Under the pieces are notes generated by a model, which was given only the letters and a program-made list of their open reading frames with translations, did not search any database and was not told where the DNA came from. From CALXZG01 sp034184445 (lineage in GTDB: Bacteria; Pseudomonadota; Alphaproteobacteria; CAAHEQ01; UBA3637), in assembly GCA_034184445.1 (NCBI GenBank), contig JAXFZX010000028.1, positions 1 through 15,388 of the forward strand: a stretch of DNA of 15,388 nt, read 5' to 3'. The position numbers were made by a program, and so were the translations under genes. How positions within the stretch are numbered: position 1 is the stretch's first letter; each line of letters opens with the position of its first letter. Shown piece after piece: positions 1-8,235 of the stretch.

Positions 1-2697
1 ATGGAAATTAGTGACTATATCTATAATAATGTGGAACGAAAAATCGGAAAGTTAAGCGGTGTCGGTGGAGTCGATGTGCATGGCTCGCGCCTGAGTATGC
101 GGGTATGGCTGGACACGGACAAAATGGCAGCCCTTAAAATTCCGGTTGCCATGGTGCGTAATGCCATTCAAAGTCAGAATTATCAACCCTCGTTAGGGAA
201 AATCGGATCTATGCCAATGCAATCTGGCGTGCCGATGGTATATTCATTGCAAACACAAGGTCGTCTGAATGATACCGACAGTTTTCAAAATATTATTGTG
301 CGCACAGCCGATCAAGGGGGATTAGTCAAATTAAAAGATATTGCTCGTGTAGAGATTGGTCAAGAAAATTACAGTATCTCTGGCCTTTTTAACGGACAAC
401 ACTCCATTGCAATGTCTATATCTTTGACATCGGGCGCAAATGCGCTGGATACCATGAAATTAGTGCGGGCAGAACTTAAAAATTTATCACAATACTTCCC
501 CGAAGGTTTGAAATATGTAATCGGATATGATGCAACGGATTATATTAACGCCTCGGTTGATGAAGTTGCTTGGACATTGATTTTAACATTCTTATTAGTG
601 GTGTTGGTGTGTTATCTTTTCTTACAAGATTGGCGTTCAACATTAGTTCCTTCGGCAACAATTCCGGTATCTTTGGCGGGAACTTTTGCTGTGATTTTAG
701 CCTTGGGATATAGCATTAATATGTTCACCTTGTTCGGACTGCTTCTTGCAATCGGGGTGGTTGTGGATGATGCCATCGTGGTCATTGAACGTGTTATTTA
801 CCTCATGCAGACACAAAAAATGAAGGCTAAAGATGCAACTTATCAAACGATGCGCGAAGTCAGTGGAGCCTTAATTGCAACAACTTTGGTATTATTAGCA
901 ATCTTTGTGCCAATTGGTTTTATGGACGGTATTGTCGGTAAAATTTATCAACAATTTTCCGTGACAATTTCGGTAGCCGTTGTCTTTTCTACATTAAATG
1001 CATTAACATTATCACCGGCGTTAACATCCATTATTTTACGGGATACCCAACCAAAAACAACAGGATTTTTAGGCGGATTTAATCGCATTATTCAAAAATC
1101 AACCCAAAAATACATGGGAATTGCCGGTTTATTGGCGCGACATATCTTTTTAATCGGGATGATCTTTGTGATGTTTGTCTGTATTTTAACGGGTCTGTTT
1201 AAATTAACACCGACTTCTTTTATCCCTGAAGAAGACCAAGGTGTGATCGTGATGAACATGATGTTGCCCGAAGGCGCGACCAAAGAACGGACCGAAAAAT
1301 TATTAAAGCAAGTTGACGATATCGTTCGGGAAGAAACCGGTATTCAAATTACCCAAACCATCATTGGATTTAGTTTTGTCGGTGGTCGCGGTGAAAATGT
1401 GGCTATGGCCTTTTTTGTGCTAAAACCATGGGATAAACGCACAAGCGGTTTCTTTGAACGGCTATGGTATCGGATGCCTTTTGTCAAAGCCCCACGAGAT
1501 GATTATTCCACGCGTATCTTAGAACGGTTAAGGGTAAAAATGGCATTGATACAGGAAGCCGAGATCCAACTATTTGAAATGCCGCCGATTCCTGGGTTAG
1601 GCCTGACGGGAGGATTGGATATTCGTTTGCAATCATTAAACGATATGGACTTTACTAAATTAGACGGGGTTGCTCAGTCCTTTTTGGCAAAGCTGAATCA
1701 GGCTCCGGAAATGGCATATGCCTTTACGACATTTACATCCAAAACACCCAATATATTCGTGGATATTGACCGCAATAAAGCCGAACAAATGCAAGTACCT
1801 GTGGCCAATATTTTTTCCACATTAGAAAATTATTTGGGATCGGGTTATGTAAATGATGTTAATTTTGGCACCCAAGTCAATAAAGTTATGATACAATCTG
1901 ATGCCCAATATCGGTCGGTTAAGGATAAAATTAACGATATTTATGTGCCAAATACGACTGGTATGATGATTCCTTTGCGCGGATTGGTGACTTTATCCGA
2001 GATTTTAACGCCACGGGTTATTGAACGGTATAACCAATATCCGGCGGCAAAAATTACCGCCAACGCAAAACCGGGGATTAGCACCGGTCAAGCCATGAAA
2101 GTTGCACAGGCATTAGGCAATACTCTTCCCAAAGGATATGCTTTTGAATGGTCAACCATGAGCTATCAGGAAGATACCACTCATGGCCAAATCGGTTATT
2201 TAATTGCTTTGGCGGTTGTGTTTGCTTACCTGTTTTTGGTGGCACAATATGAAAGTTTCATTATGCCAATATCGGTCTTATTATCACTGGTAGTTGCCAT
2301 GACCGGGGCAATGATTGGGCTATTGATTCATCACTTGCCATTAAGCATTTATGCGCAATTAGGCTTGATTTTATTGATTGGGCTAGCCAGTAAAAACGCT
2401 ATCTTAATTGTTGAATTTGCCAAAGAAGAGCATGCAAAAGGCCGATCCATCATCACCGCAGGTCTGACGGGCCTTCGGGAAAGGTTTCGGGCCGTTTTAA
2501 TGACGGCATTTACCTTTATTTTAGGTGTGTGGCCAATGGTCATTGCAACCGGTGCCGCCAGTAATTCTCGGATAGCGATCGGTGTGCCCGTGTTTTATGG
2601 GATGCTAATTGGAACAATCGGGGGATTGTTGATGATACCGCTTTTCTATATATTGGTACAAACGGTGTCAGAGCACATCTTAAAAAAGAAAGAATAA
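1..2697 (+). CDS. RND-family (HAE1/AcrB-type) multidrug efflux transporter, 5'-truncated by window edge
   Basis: This is the inner-membrane, proton-driven pump subunit of a tripartite efflux complex. It would normally work with a periplasmic adaptor and an outer-membrane channel, whose genes are not in the window. The reading frame is open from base 1. The first residues (MEISDY) align with the AcrB stretch ISDYVAANMK near AcrB residue 150, so about 150 N-terminal residues, including TM1, lie upstream and the ATG at base 1 is probably an internal Met. Visible family features are the SGVGGVDVHGS periplasmic segment, the TM4 proton-relay pair D256-D257 in GVVVDDAIVVIE, a second periplasmic half starting after TM7 (about residue 400), FVGGRGENVAMAF, and the TM10 lysine K798 in ASKNAILIVEFAKEE. 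The C-terminal membrane block ends at a TAA at 2695. Substrate cannot be inferred. The family call is near certain. Confidence 0.95.
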   Translation: MEISDYIYNNVERKIGKLSGVGGVDVHGSRLSMRVWLDTDKMAALKIPVAMVRNAIQSQNYQPSLGKIGSMPMQSGVPMVYSLQTQGRLNDTDSFQNIIVRTADQGGLVKLKDIARVEIGQENYSISGLFNGQHSIAMSISLTSGANALDTMKLVRAELKNLSQYFPEGLKYVIGYDATDYINASVDEVAWTLILTFLLVVLVCYLFLQDWRSTLVPSATIPVSLAGTFAVILALGYSINMFTLFGLLLAIGVVVDDAIVVIERVIYLMQTQKMKAKDATYQTMREVSGALIATTLVLLAIFVPIGFMDGIVGKIYQQFSVTISVAVVFSTLNALTLSPALTSIILRDTQPKTTGFLGGFNRIIQKSTQKYMGIAGLLARHIFLIGMIFVMFVCILTGLFKLTPTSFIPEEDQGVIVMNMMLPEGATKERTEKLLKQVDDIVREETGIQITQTIIGFSFVGGRGENVAMAFFVLKPWDKRTSGFFERLWYRMPFVKAPRDDYSTRILERLRVKMALIQEAEIQLFEMPPIPGLGLTGGLDIRLQSLNDMDFTKLDGVAQSFLAKLNQAPEMAYAFTTFTSKTPNIFVDIDRNKAEQMQVPVANIFSTLENYLGSGYVNDVNFGTQVNKVMIQSDAQYRSVKDKINDIYVPNTTGMMIPLRGLVTLSEILTPRVIERYNQYPAAKITANAKPGISTGQAMKVAQALGNTLPKGYAFEWSTMSYQEDTTHGQIGYLIALAVVFAYLFLVAQYESFIMPISVLLSLVVAMTGAMIGLLIHHLPLSIYAQLGLILLIGLASKNAILIVEFAKEEHAKGRSIITAGLTGLRERFRAVLMTAFTFILGVWPMVIATGAASNSRIAIGVPVFYGMLIGTIGGLLMIPLFYILVQTVSEHILKKKE

Positions 2698-2740
2698 TCT
2701 TTATAACATATTGAAAATAATCTGTTTTTTATATTAACGC

Positions 2741-2769
2741 TTGACAAAATTTACATAGTGTGCTATGAT
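2741..2769 (+). promoter_or_regulatory. sigma70-type promoter of the 2797 gene
   Basis: The -35 box TTGACA is at 2741-2746 and the -10 box TATGAT at 2764-2769, with an exact 17-bp spacer. Transcription would start near 2776 and leave about a 20-nt leader before the ATG at 2797. It is the strongest consensus match of the promoters seen here. Confidence 0.8.
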
Positions 2770-2796
2770 ATAGGTATATGTGAAAGGAGGCTTCCC

Positions 2797-3135
2797 ATGA
2801 CGAAAAAGCCATATCAAAATCCTAAAAAAATGCTACGCAATATTCTTATTATAGCAGGGACGGTTGCGGCGGTGTATAATGCGCCAAAAGCATGGCGTTC
2901 ATTGGTCGCACACATGCAAGATGCCGACTATGCCGAAGAACATCATGCCATAAAACACTTATCCCACATTTTAAGCGAGCGTGAAGAAAATGCCTTTAAA
3001 GTAGGGGGGGTTGACGACCCTAATGATCCATTTGTCAAAAGCATAACAAATGAATTAAATGCCCGTAAAAAAAGGCATGAGGCCGAAAAAAAGAATGCAA
3101 AATGTCGCTACTGTGAATTGGAAAAAATGCGGTAA
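2797..3135 (+). CDS. Hypothetical small membrane-anchored protein (112 aa)
   Basis: I do not recognise this family. The ATG at 2797 is chosen because a full Shine-Dalgarno (AAAGGAGG, 2783-2790) sits 6 nt upstream and a consensus promoter lies just before it. A longer frame from GTG 2758 would start inside that promoter. The basic N terminus is followed by one hydrophobic segment at about residues 13-30, then a charged, largely helical tail that is probably cytoplasmic given the Lys/Arg-rich N-terminal flank. The tail ends in a Cys-x-x-Cys pair (CRYC) a few residues before the stop, which could bind metal or be redox active. The next gene starts 8 nt after the stop, so the two are probably co-transcribed. 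Confidence 0.75.
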   Translation: MTKKPYQNPKKMLRNILIIAGTVAAVYNAPKAWRSLVAHMQDADYAEEHHAIKHLSHILSEREENAFKVGGVDDPNDPFVKSITNELNARKKRHEAEKKNAKCRYCELEKMR

Positions 3136-3143
3136 AAACACCT

Positions 3144-3638
3144 ATGTATTCGGTATATCAATTGTCGCAAGATGAACAAAAAAGGCTTTTGGAACTATTT
3201 CCACCCCGATATGCCAAGATTTATGCGGATCATGTGACAGTTCAATTTGGTGGGAATAGAGTGGTTGTACCATTGCCCCCACCGGCTAATAAAATGGAAA
3301 TTATTGGTAGAGCCGATGATAATCACGGATTAGAAGCCCTTATCGTTCGGATTGATGACCATTTAAAGCGATCCGATGGTAAAGTTTATCATATAACATG
3401 GAGTCTTGATCCCAACATTGTCCCTGACCCCGATATTACCACCACCGATAATCAATATCGGCCTGTACACTCAAATATGTTAATTGGTAATTTAATTGAT
3501 ACAAGTGGAACTCTTTTGCCCACAAGGAACACAAGATGGTCTTTTTCCCGTTATACCACATCAATACCCTTTTATGCAGAGCCCAAAACCAAATACACTG
3601 CATTGGAATTATCCCATCAACACGGGCATACAATTTAA
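3144..3638 (+). CDS. Putative 2H phosphoesterase-like protein (164 aa)
   Basis: The sequence has two His-x-Thr motifs, H30-V-T-V followed by QFG, and H83-I-T-W followed by SL, 53 residues apart. Paired HxTx motifs mark the 2H phosphoesterase superfamily (LigT/ThpR 2'-5' RNA ligase, cyclic phosphodiesterases), whose members hydrolyse or form bonds at 2',3'-cyclic or 2'-5' phosphates in RNA and nucleotides. The segment ending YHITWSLD and the conserved-looking PLPPPA and EALIV stretches fit a compact domain covering residues 5-90. The remaining C-terminal part carries no feature I recognise. There is no strong ribosome-binding site before ATG 3144, so translation may be coupled to the gene 8 nt upstream. 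The superfamily assignment is an inference from motifs; substrate and activity are unknown. Confidence 0.55.
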   Translation: MYSVYQLSQDEQKRLLELFPPRYAKIYADHVTVQFGGNRVVVPLPPPANKMEIIGRADDNHGLEALIVRIDDHLKRSDGKVYHITWSLDPNIVPDPDITTTDNQYRPVHSNMLIGNLIDTSGTLLPTRNTRWSFSRYTTSIPFYAEPKTKYTALELSHQHGHTI

Positions 3639-3661
3639 TTTTTTCAAAAGATAAAATTGTC

Positions 3662-3690
3662 TTGATAAAGTGATTAGTGTGTGCTATACC
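3662..3690 (+). promoter_or_regulatory. sigma70-type promoter of the DUF2059 gene
   Basis: The -35 box TTGATA is at 3662-3667 and the -10 box TATACC at 3685-3690, with a 17-bp spacer. The spacer end and -10 start (TAGTGTGTGCTAT) resemble the promoter at 2741-2769 (TAGTGTGCTAT). The predicted start is near 3697, about 26 nt before ATG 3723. Confidence 0.6.
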
Positions 3691-3722
3691 CACTATGTAT
3701 TAACTATTAGAAGGAGATTTAT

Positions 3723-4220
3723 ATGAAAAAAACAATAACCGCCCTATCATTATCTCTGTTGATGGCGATGCCTGTGTGTGCCGCAACTAAGCAGGAAAAG
3801 GCCGAAGAATTATTAAAAATGATGAATACCCAAAGCATTTTTGATACCGTCTATACACAGGCCATTATTCCTCTATCTTGTGAAATCATTATGTCACCCG
3901 AAGAAGAAATCAAATTAAAAGATGACTTTATGAAAATTGCAGATATGGACGCGTTGATGAAAACTTTATCTAAATTTTGGGTTGATAACTATACCGATCA
4001 GGAATTAGATGAGTTATTAGCGTTTTACAAAACCGATTTAGGAAAAAAAGCCATTCAATTAACACCCCAATACACACAATATTCGATGACCGAATTACAA
4101 AAATGGGGTGAAGAAAAAGGAGCAGCCTTTGAAAAATTAGGAGAGGATTTGGCTCGCAAATACTCTCGCCGTTCGGGGCTAGAAGTTGAAGCCTGCATCA
4201 AATCCAAAATGGGTATGTAA
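3723..4220 (+). CDS. Secreted DUF2059 domain protein (165 aa)
   Basis: The N terminus is a clear Sec signal peptide (MKK, a hydrophobic core to about residue 15, and a cleavage site near VCA-A at residue 20), so the protein is periplasmic. The mature part is helical and carries the DUF2059-type core at about residues 88-140: a tyrosine-containing YTDQELDELLAFYKT block, then GKKAI and a Trp near the end of the core. DUF2059 proteins are small exported proteins of unknown molecular function. Start choice is supported by AAGGAG at 3711-3716, 6 nt before the ATG. It has its own promoter and a strong terminator directly after the stop, so it is probably transcribed alone. Two cysteines (near residues 53 and 158) could form a disulphide in the periplasm. 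Confidence 0.8.
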   Translation: MKKTITALSLSLLMAMPVCAATKQEKAEELLKMMNTQSIFDTVYTQAIIPLSCEIIMSPEEEIKLKDDFMKIADMDALMKTLSKFWVDNYTDQELDELLAFYKTDLGKKAIQLTPQYTQYSMTELQKWGEEKGAAFEKLGEDLARKYSRRSGLEVEACIKSKMGM

Positions 4221-4233
4221 GCTTCTTTCATTT

Positions 4234-4269
4234 TAGGGCAGGTATAAAACACCTGCCCTATATTTTTTT
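4234..4269 (+). terminator. Rho-independent terminator of the DUF2059 gene
   Basis: There is a 10-bp perfect stem, TAGGGCAGGT (4234-4243) pairing with ACCTGCCCTA (4251-4260), with a 7-nt loop and a T-rich tail ATTTTTTT from 4262. The T tract is only on the plus-strand side. The convergent miaB stop codon (4258-4260) lies inside the right arm. Confidence 0.9.
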
Positions 4270-5550
4270 ACCCGATAATGATGTCGCGGTAGCATGAGTG
4301 ATTTTGACGCGTATAATTTGTCCAATTAAGGAAGAATCGGCCATAATATGCGCATTTTGCAAATACGGAGTATAGCCCGATATTTGACCTTTTTCCTTAC
4401 CTTTTTCTGTCAACAAAACATCTAATACTTTGCCCACCGTATCGGTATTGAATTTCTTTTGTTGCGTCAATAAAAGAGCCTGTAATTCCGTTAATCGTTC
4501 GGTTTTAACCGATTCTGGAATCTGATTTTTCATGATGCTGGCCGGCGTACCGGGGCGTGCACTGAACTTAAAAGAAAAAGAACTGGCATACCCGATCTGT
4601 CGCACAATATCCATTGTATCCTGAAAATCCCGATCTGTTTCGCCGGGGAAGCCTACAATAAAATCAGATGAAATGGCAATATCCGGTCTGACGGTACGAA
4701 AACGGTTAATAATGTTCAGATATTCCTCACGCGTGTATTGGCGATTCATCGCCTTTAAAATAGAATTGCTTCCCGATTGAATAGGTAAATGTATATAGGG
4801 CATCAATTTTTCAACATCCCGATGTGCCAGAATAATATTATCCGTCATTTCCGACGGATATGAGGTTGTATATCGGATTCTTTCTAATCCTTCAATATCG
4901 GCAAGCATTCGGATCAGATCTCCTAAATCCCGTGCCCCTTCCCCATGCCAACCATTCACATTTTGCCCTAAAAGCATAATTTCCTTTGCCCCTGTTTGAA
5001 CAAGGTTTCGGGCTTCTAGCAATATCTCGTCCGCAGGGCGAGAATATTCGCATCCCCTGGTATAAGGCACCACACAATAAGAACAAAAATGGTCGCATCC
5101 TTCCTGTATTGCCAAAAAACAACTAGCCGCATGCGCCCGATGCGGTGTTAAAAAATCAAATTTGGATTCGGCCGGAAAATCCGCCAAAACCACACGGCCT
5201 TTTTTGCGGTTATATTGGGTAATCAATTCCGGCAAACGATGATAATTTTGTGGCCCAACCGCAATATCCACAGCGTGTGCACGCTTTAATAGTTCAACAC
5301 CACCGGCTTGAACAACGCAACCCGCCACAACCAAAAGGGCTTCTTTTTTTTTAACCCGAACCAACCGACCAATTTCGGAAAAAAGTTTTTCACTGGCCTT
5401 TTCCCGAATATGACAGGTATTAATTAAAATCACATCTGCATCCTGCGGTGAATTTGTATCCGTGTATCCCAACGCATTTAAAGAATCCCGCATCCGTGCG
5501 GAATCATACATATTCATTTGACAACCAAAAGTTTTAATATATAACTTCAT
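4258..5550 (-). CDS. miaB: tRNA-2-methylthio-N6-dimethylallyladenosine synthase MiaB
   Basis: MiaB is a cytoplasmic radical-SAM enzyme that adds a methylthio group to i6A37 of tRNAs reading codons that start with U. With the start at 5550 the protein has 430 residues. The N-terminal methylthiotransferase domain supplies three cluster cysteines: C10 in FGCQMN, C46 in NTC and C78 in AGC. The radical-SAM motif C152-x3-C156-x2-C159 (CDHFCSYC) is followed by VVPYTRG, typical of the family. A C-terminal TRAM domain covers about residues 370-430. I prefer ATG 5550 to the in-frame TTG at 5565: the ATG form starts MKLYIKTFGCQMN, the usual MiaB N terminus, and begins 1 nt after the TAA of the upstream gene, suggesting translational coupling. 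It is the last gene of a three-gene minus-strand operon. Confidence 0.97.
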   Translation of the reverse strand: MKLYIKTFGCQMNMYDSARMRDSLNALGYTDTNSPQDADVILINTCHIREKASEKLFSEIGRLVRVKKKEALLVVAGCVVQAGGVELLKRAHAVDIAVGPQNYHRLPELITQYNRKKGRVVLADFPAESKFDFLTPHRAHAASCFLAIQEGCDHFCSYCVVPYTRGCEYSRPADEILLEARNLVQTGAKEIMLLGQNVNGWHGEGARDLGDLIRMLADIEGLERIRYTTSYPSEMTDNIILAHRDVEKLMPYIHLPIQSGSNSILKAMNRQYTREEYLNIINRFRTVRPDIAISSDFIVGFPGETDRDFQDTMDIVRQIGYASSFSFKFSARPGTPASIMKNQIPESVKTERLTELQALLLTQQKKFNTDTVGKVLDVLLTEKGKEKGQISGYTPYLQNAHIMADSSLIGQIIRVKITHATATSLSGKKI

Positions 5551-5551
5551 T

Positions 5552-6274
5552 TTAACGACTTTCAATACGGGATTTTAATTTTTCAACAGCCTGCGCACGG
5601 GTAAAGGCATTGGGAAGGCCTGTTTCCGGGTAAAGCGTACGGTAAAAATCATTAAATTCGGAAACAGAAAATACTTCACGAGCCATATCCACCATTTTGC
5701 GCTGTTTCCAAAGAGTTGCCGTTCGCATAACCTGTTTTTTCTTAGCGGCATCAATCTGGTAATTTTTTAACAACTGCGCCGAGCGCGAATCGCTTTTTTG
5801 ACGCGACAAATAGAACCATTTGGATTCAGGTGCTTCATTTGCCAGCATTAACAATGCATATGGATGCAATAATTCTCCCTTAAAAGAATTTTCAAAATTA
5901 TTCTGAAATTGACCCTGTATTTTTTCCAAATAAGATGTAATTTCACCACGGGTTTTATCATCATTATCCAGTTCAATTAACAGCCGAGCCAATTCAACCA
6001 TTGCGGTTGCATTACCGTTTTCGGCACTTAAATGATAAAAAAGCAAGGCTCGTTGACGATTTTGGGCTACATTCTCTTGGCCGGTCATATAAACATGCGC
6101 TAAATAGAGTTGTGATTCATCATCATTTTGATTAACAGCGCACCCAAGATAGGCCGATAAAGCCGCTGACAGACCTTTGGTACGCGCCAATTCATCCGCT
6201 ACCGGACAATCTGCGGTCACGCCCGTTGCCCAACACAAAATCCCCAAAATAGTGCCCCAACAAATGATTCGCAT
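5552..6274 (-). CDS. Secreted Sel1/TPR-like repeat protein (240 aa)
   Basis: The N terminus has a hydrophobic stretch (residues 3-19) ending near VTA-D, which reads as a signal peptide, so the protein is probably periplasmic. Residues about 54-105 look like Sel1-type tetratricopeptide repeats: LYLAHVYMTGQ, then RALLFYHLSAENGNATAMVELARLL, the usual alpha/alpha pattern with small residues at turns. Such repeats bind other proteins. The C-terminal half is helical and unassigned, although FNDFYRTLYPETGL looks like a conserved loop. Its ATG overlaps the TGA of the upstream zinc-ribbon gene by one base (TGATG), and its own TAA ends one base before miaB, so the three genes are transcribed together. 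A role in envelope assembly would be a guess from neighbours. Confidence 0.75.
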   Translation of the reverse strand: MRIICWGTILGILCWATGVTADCPVADELARTKGLSAALSAYLGCAVNQNDDESQLYLAHVYMTGQENVAQNRQRALLFYHLSAENGNATAMVELARLLIELDNDDKTRGEITSYLEKIQGQFQNNFENSFKGELLHPYALLMLANEAPESKWFYLSRQKSDSRSAQLLKNYQIDAAKKKQVMRTATLWKQRKMVDMAREVFSVSEFNDFYRTLYPETGLPNAFTRAQAVEKLKSRIESR

Positions 6275-7398
6275 CAGAATTCAACCTCTATGTGATCAAG
6301 GGTATCAGGCACTGGTGACAAACTGGTATAAAAGGGAATTTGTTCCCCACCTCCAACCGAATCGGTCGCTGTATGCACTTTTTTTTGAATCAGGCGTTGC
6401 CCTTCTTTATTAACGGCGACCACCGTCAATACGGGAACAGACCTTGGTTCCGAGACATTATTTTGGATCTGTCCCTCAATCAAAACTTGGCCCAAACCAT
6501 CTTCGGTGGGTTCAACCTTAAAGGTAATACCCGTCACACTTAACTCAGCAGGCGTACCGGCTGGGACAGGAGTATCTAAGACCTCAAATAGCGGAACAAC
6601 ATCCGGCTCATTAAGTGTAATCGGTTCTGGCATATTCCAATCATTTTGCCCTGCCAAGTTCATATCGGGCGCAACAATTTCAGATTGTGCTGTTGGAGAT
6701 ACCTTTCTTTCTTGTTCAAGAGACAAGTCTGAAACAGGTGTTGGTATCGCATTTTTGTCTGTTGGGACGGGCAAATCTTTTTCCACTTTCATCGGTGCTA
6801 ATGGTCGTTTTATCTCCATAGCATCCACTTTTTTTGAGGGAGTAGGTTGTCCACCCGTTTCCCGTTTAGGGGCATCTAGTTGCGACAATTTTGAAACCTC
6901 AACAACCGGTTGAAATGCGGGTTGAACCTTTTTCGGCCGAACCGGCAATGCATTTTGCCGAATTTTCGGTGGTATTTTGGATTCATCCGGCATAAACGAA
7001 GAAAAATTTGTTTGGAAAGAAGGCTTTAACGAATCGCGAAACATCCATCCCATAGCACATAGCACCACCACCAAAACCACATACAAAAGAGCAAGAATAA
7101 TCCCCCTTTTCTTTTTCGGTGGTTCGGCCACGGGCTGAAAAGCCTCGGGCAACGAATCCGCCGGAGATGATTTTAACTCCTGCGCTGTGTAAAGAGGTTT
7201 TGAAAAAGGCCCCTGAGTGGAAGATTCAGCCTCTGAATCTTGGGAAGGGATAAAGGCTTCATCTAATATTAAGGGGGCTTCTTCGCCTTTCATAAAGACA
7301 AAATCACAAGCCGAACATTTTAATTTTTGACCGCTTTCTAATTGAATTCCTTCGGGAATTTTGTATTTTGCGGCACATTTTGGACATACAATGAACAT
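6274..7398 (-). CDS. MJ0042-type zinc-ribbon, single-pass membrane protein with DUF3426-like C-terminal domain
   Basis: Residues 1-36 form an MJ0042-type zinc ribbon with two CxxC knuckles, C5/C8 and C28/C31, in the standard pattern MFIVCPKCxxxY and LKCSACxFVF. A low-complexity linker follows, then one transmembrane helix at about residues 99-120 preceded by KKKR, which puts the zinc ribbon in the cytoplasm and the rest in the periplasm. Residues 121-285 are Pro/Lys/Glu-rich and probably disordered. The last 85 residues (about 290-374) are a beta-rich domain of the DUF3426 type (IEGQIQN, then PVLTVVAVN, ending DHIEVEF). Proteins of this layout often lie next to ftsE in Alphaproteobacteria, as here where it diverges from ftsE. 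The function is not established. A purine-rich AAGGGA lies just upstream of ATG 7398. Confidence 0.85.
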   Translation of the reverse strand: MFIVCPKCAAKYKIPEGIQLESGQKLKCSACDFVFMKGEEAPLILDEAFIPSQDSEAESSTQGPFSKPLYTAQELKSSPADSLPEAFQPVAEPPKKKRGIILALLYVVLVVVLCAMGWMFRDSLKPSFQTNFSSFMPDESKIPPKIRQNALPVRPKKVQPAFQPVVEVSKLSQLDAPKRETGGQPTPSKKVDAMEIKRPLAPMKVEKDLPVPTDKNAIPTPVSDLSLEQERKVSPTAQSEIVAPDMNLAGQNDWNMPEPITLNEPDVVPLFEVLDTPVPAGTPAELSVTGITFKVEPTEDGLGQVLIEGQIQNNVSEPRSVPVLTVVAVNKEGQRLIQKKVHTATDSVGGGEQIPFYTSLSPVPDTLDHIEVEF

Positions 7399-7435
7399 TT
7401 TTATCTTTCCCTTTTCAAAAAAATGATGTAATAAT

Positions 7436-7464
7436 ACTATAAATAATTTTTATAAAAGATACAA
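7436..7464 (-). promoter_or_regulatory. Probable promoter of the zinc-ribbon/Sel1/miaB operon
   Basis: Reading the minus strand, TTGTAT (7464-7459) and TATAGT (7441-7436) are separated by 17 bp. Transcription would begin near 7429, about 30 nt before the ATG at 7398. The 93-bp gap between 7398 and 7492 must also hold the ftsE promoter, but no plus-strand boxes there match well enough to name. Confidence 0.5.
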
Positions 7465-7491
7465 CACTAAATTTGAAAAAAGGATTAAAAA

Positions 7492-8235
7492 GTGGCTATG
7501 CAGGCAAAATTAAACTCTCCTATTGCGGAATTTAATGGCGTTTCCTTTCGGTATGACGGCGGGGGGGACATTTTAAAAGATATTCAATTCACGCTTAACC
7601 CAGGGTCTTTCCACTTTATGACCGGTGAAAGCGGGGCGGGAAAAACTTCGTTATTAAGCCTACTGTACCTATACCACCTACCAACCAAGGGGCGTGTTCG
7701 GTTATTTGGTTATCCGGTAGATGAAATGAAACGGATTGATCGGGCAAGACTTCGGCGCCAAATTGGTGTTGTATTTCAAGATTTCCGTTTGCTTAATCAC
7801 TTAAATGCCTTTGATAATGTGGCCCTCCCCTTACGGATTGCGGGGGTAAAAGAATCGGAAATTCGCCGGCATGTATCGGAATTACTGGCTTGGGTGGGGT
7901 TGGAAAACCAAATGAAAACACATCCTCCCGAACTATCGGGAGGAGAACAACAACGCGTCGCCATTGCACGAGCCGTGATTAACCGACCGACATTATTGCT
8001 TGCGGACGAGCCGACCGGAAATGTAGATGATACGATGGCCAAACGGTTATTACATCTGTTTTTAGAATTAAATAAATTGGGGACAACCGTTGTGATCGCA
8101 ACCCATAACGAAGGATTGATTCGCCATTTTGGGTTTCCCCGTTTGCATCTGGAAAAAGGGAAATTAAGTGTCATTCCCCAAAACCAATATAAAGAGATGG
8201 CCTCAAAATTATTTAATCGCGGAGGTGACAAATGA
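7492..8235 (+). CDS. ftsE: Cell division ATP-binding protein FtsE
   Basis: FtsE is the cytoplasmic ATPase of the FtsEX complex, which at the septum activates peptidoglycan hydrolases through FtsX. All ABC-ATPase motifs are present: Walker A GESGAGKTS at residues 45-53 (K51), the Q-loop in VFQDFRLL, the signature LSGGEQQRVAIARA, Walker B LLLADEPTGNVD, and the H-loop in VIATHN. At 247 aa it is slightly longer than the usual 220-230, mostly at the C terminus. The start is taken as GTG 7492, 7 nt after AAGGA (7480-7484); the alternative ATG 7498 would be 13 nt away. The stop overlaps the ftsX start (ATGA). It is the first gene of a five-gene envelope operon. Confidence 0.96.
   Translation: MAMQAKLNSPIAEFNGVSFRYDGGGDILKDIQFTLNPGSFHFMTGESGAGKTSLLSLLYLYHLPTKGRVRLFGYPVDEMKRIDRARLRRQIGVVFQDFRLLNHLNAFDNVALPLRIAGVKESEIRRHVSELLAWVGLENQMKTHPPELSGGEQQRVAIARAVINRPTLLLADEPTGNVDDTMAKRLLHLFLELNKLGTTVVIATHNEGLIRHFGFPRLHLEKGKLSVIPQNQYKEMASKLFNRGGDK

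Noticed and set aside
2758..2796. GTG start extending the 112-aa protein by 13 residues
   Set aside because: It lies within the promoter, upstream of the expected transcript start; the Shine-Dalgarno fits ATG 2797.
5551..5565. TTG start for miaB giving 435 residues
   Set aside because: The family N terminus matches ATG 5550, which follows the upstream stop by one base.
6340..6913. Plus-strand frames opposite the zinc-ribbon gene
   Set aside because: They mirror the Pro/Lys-rich linker and the C-terminal domain on the other strand; no start signals.
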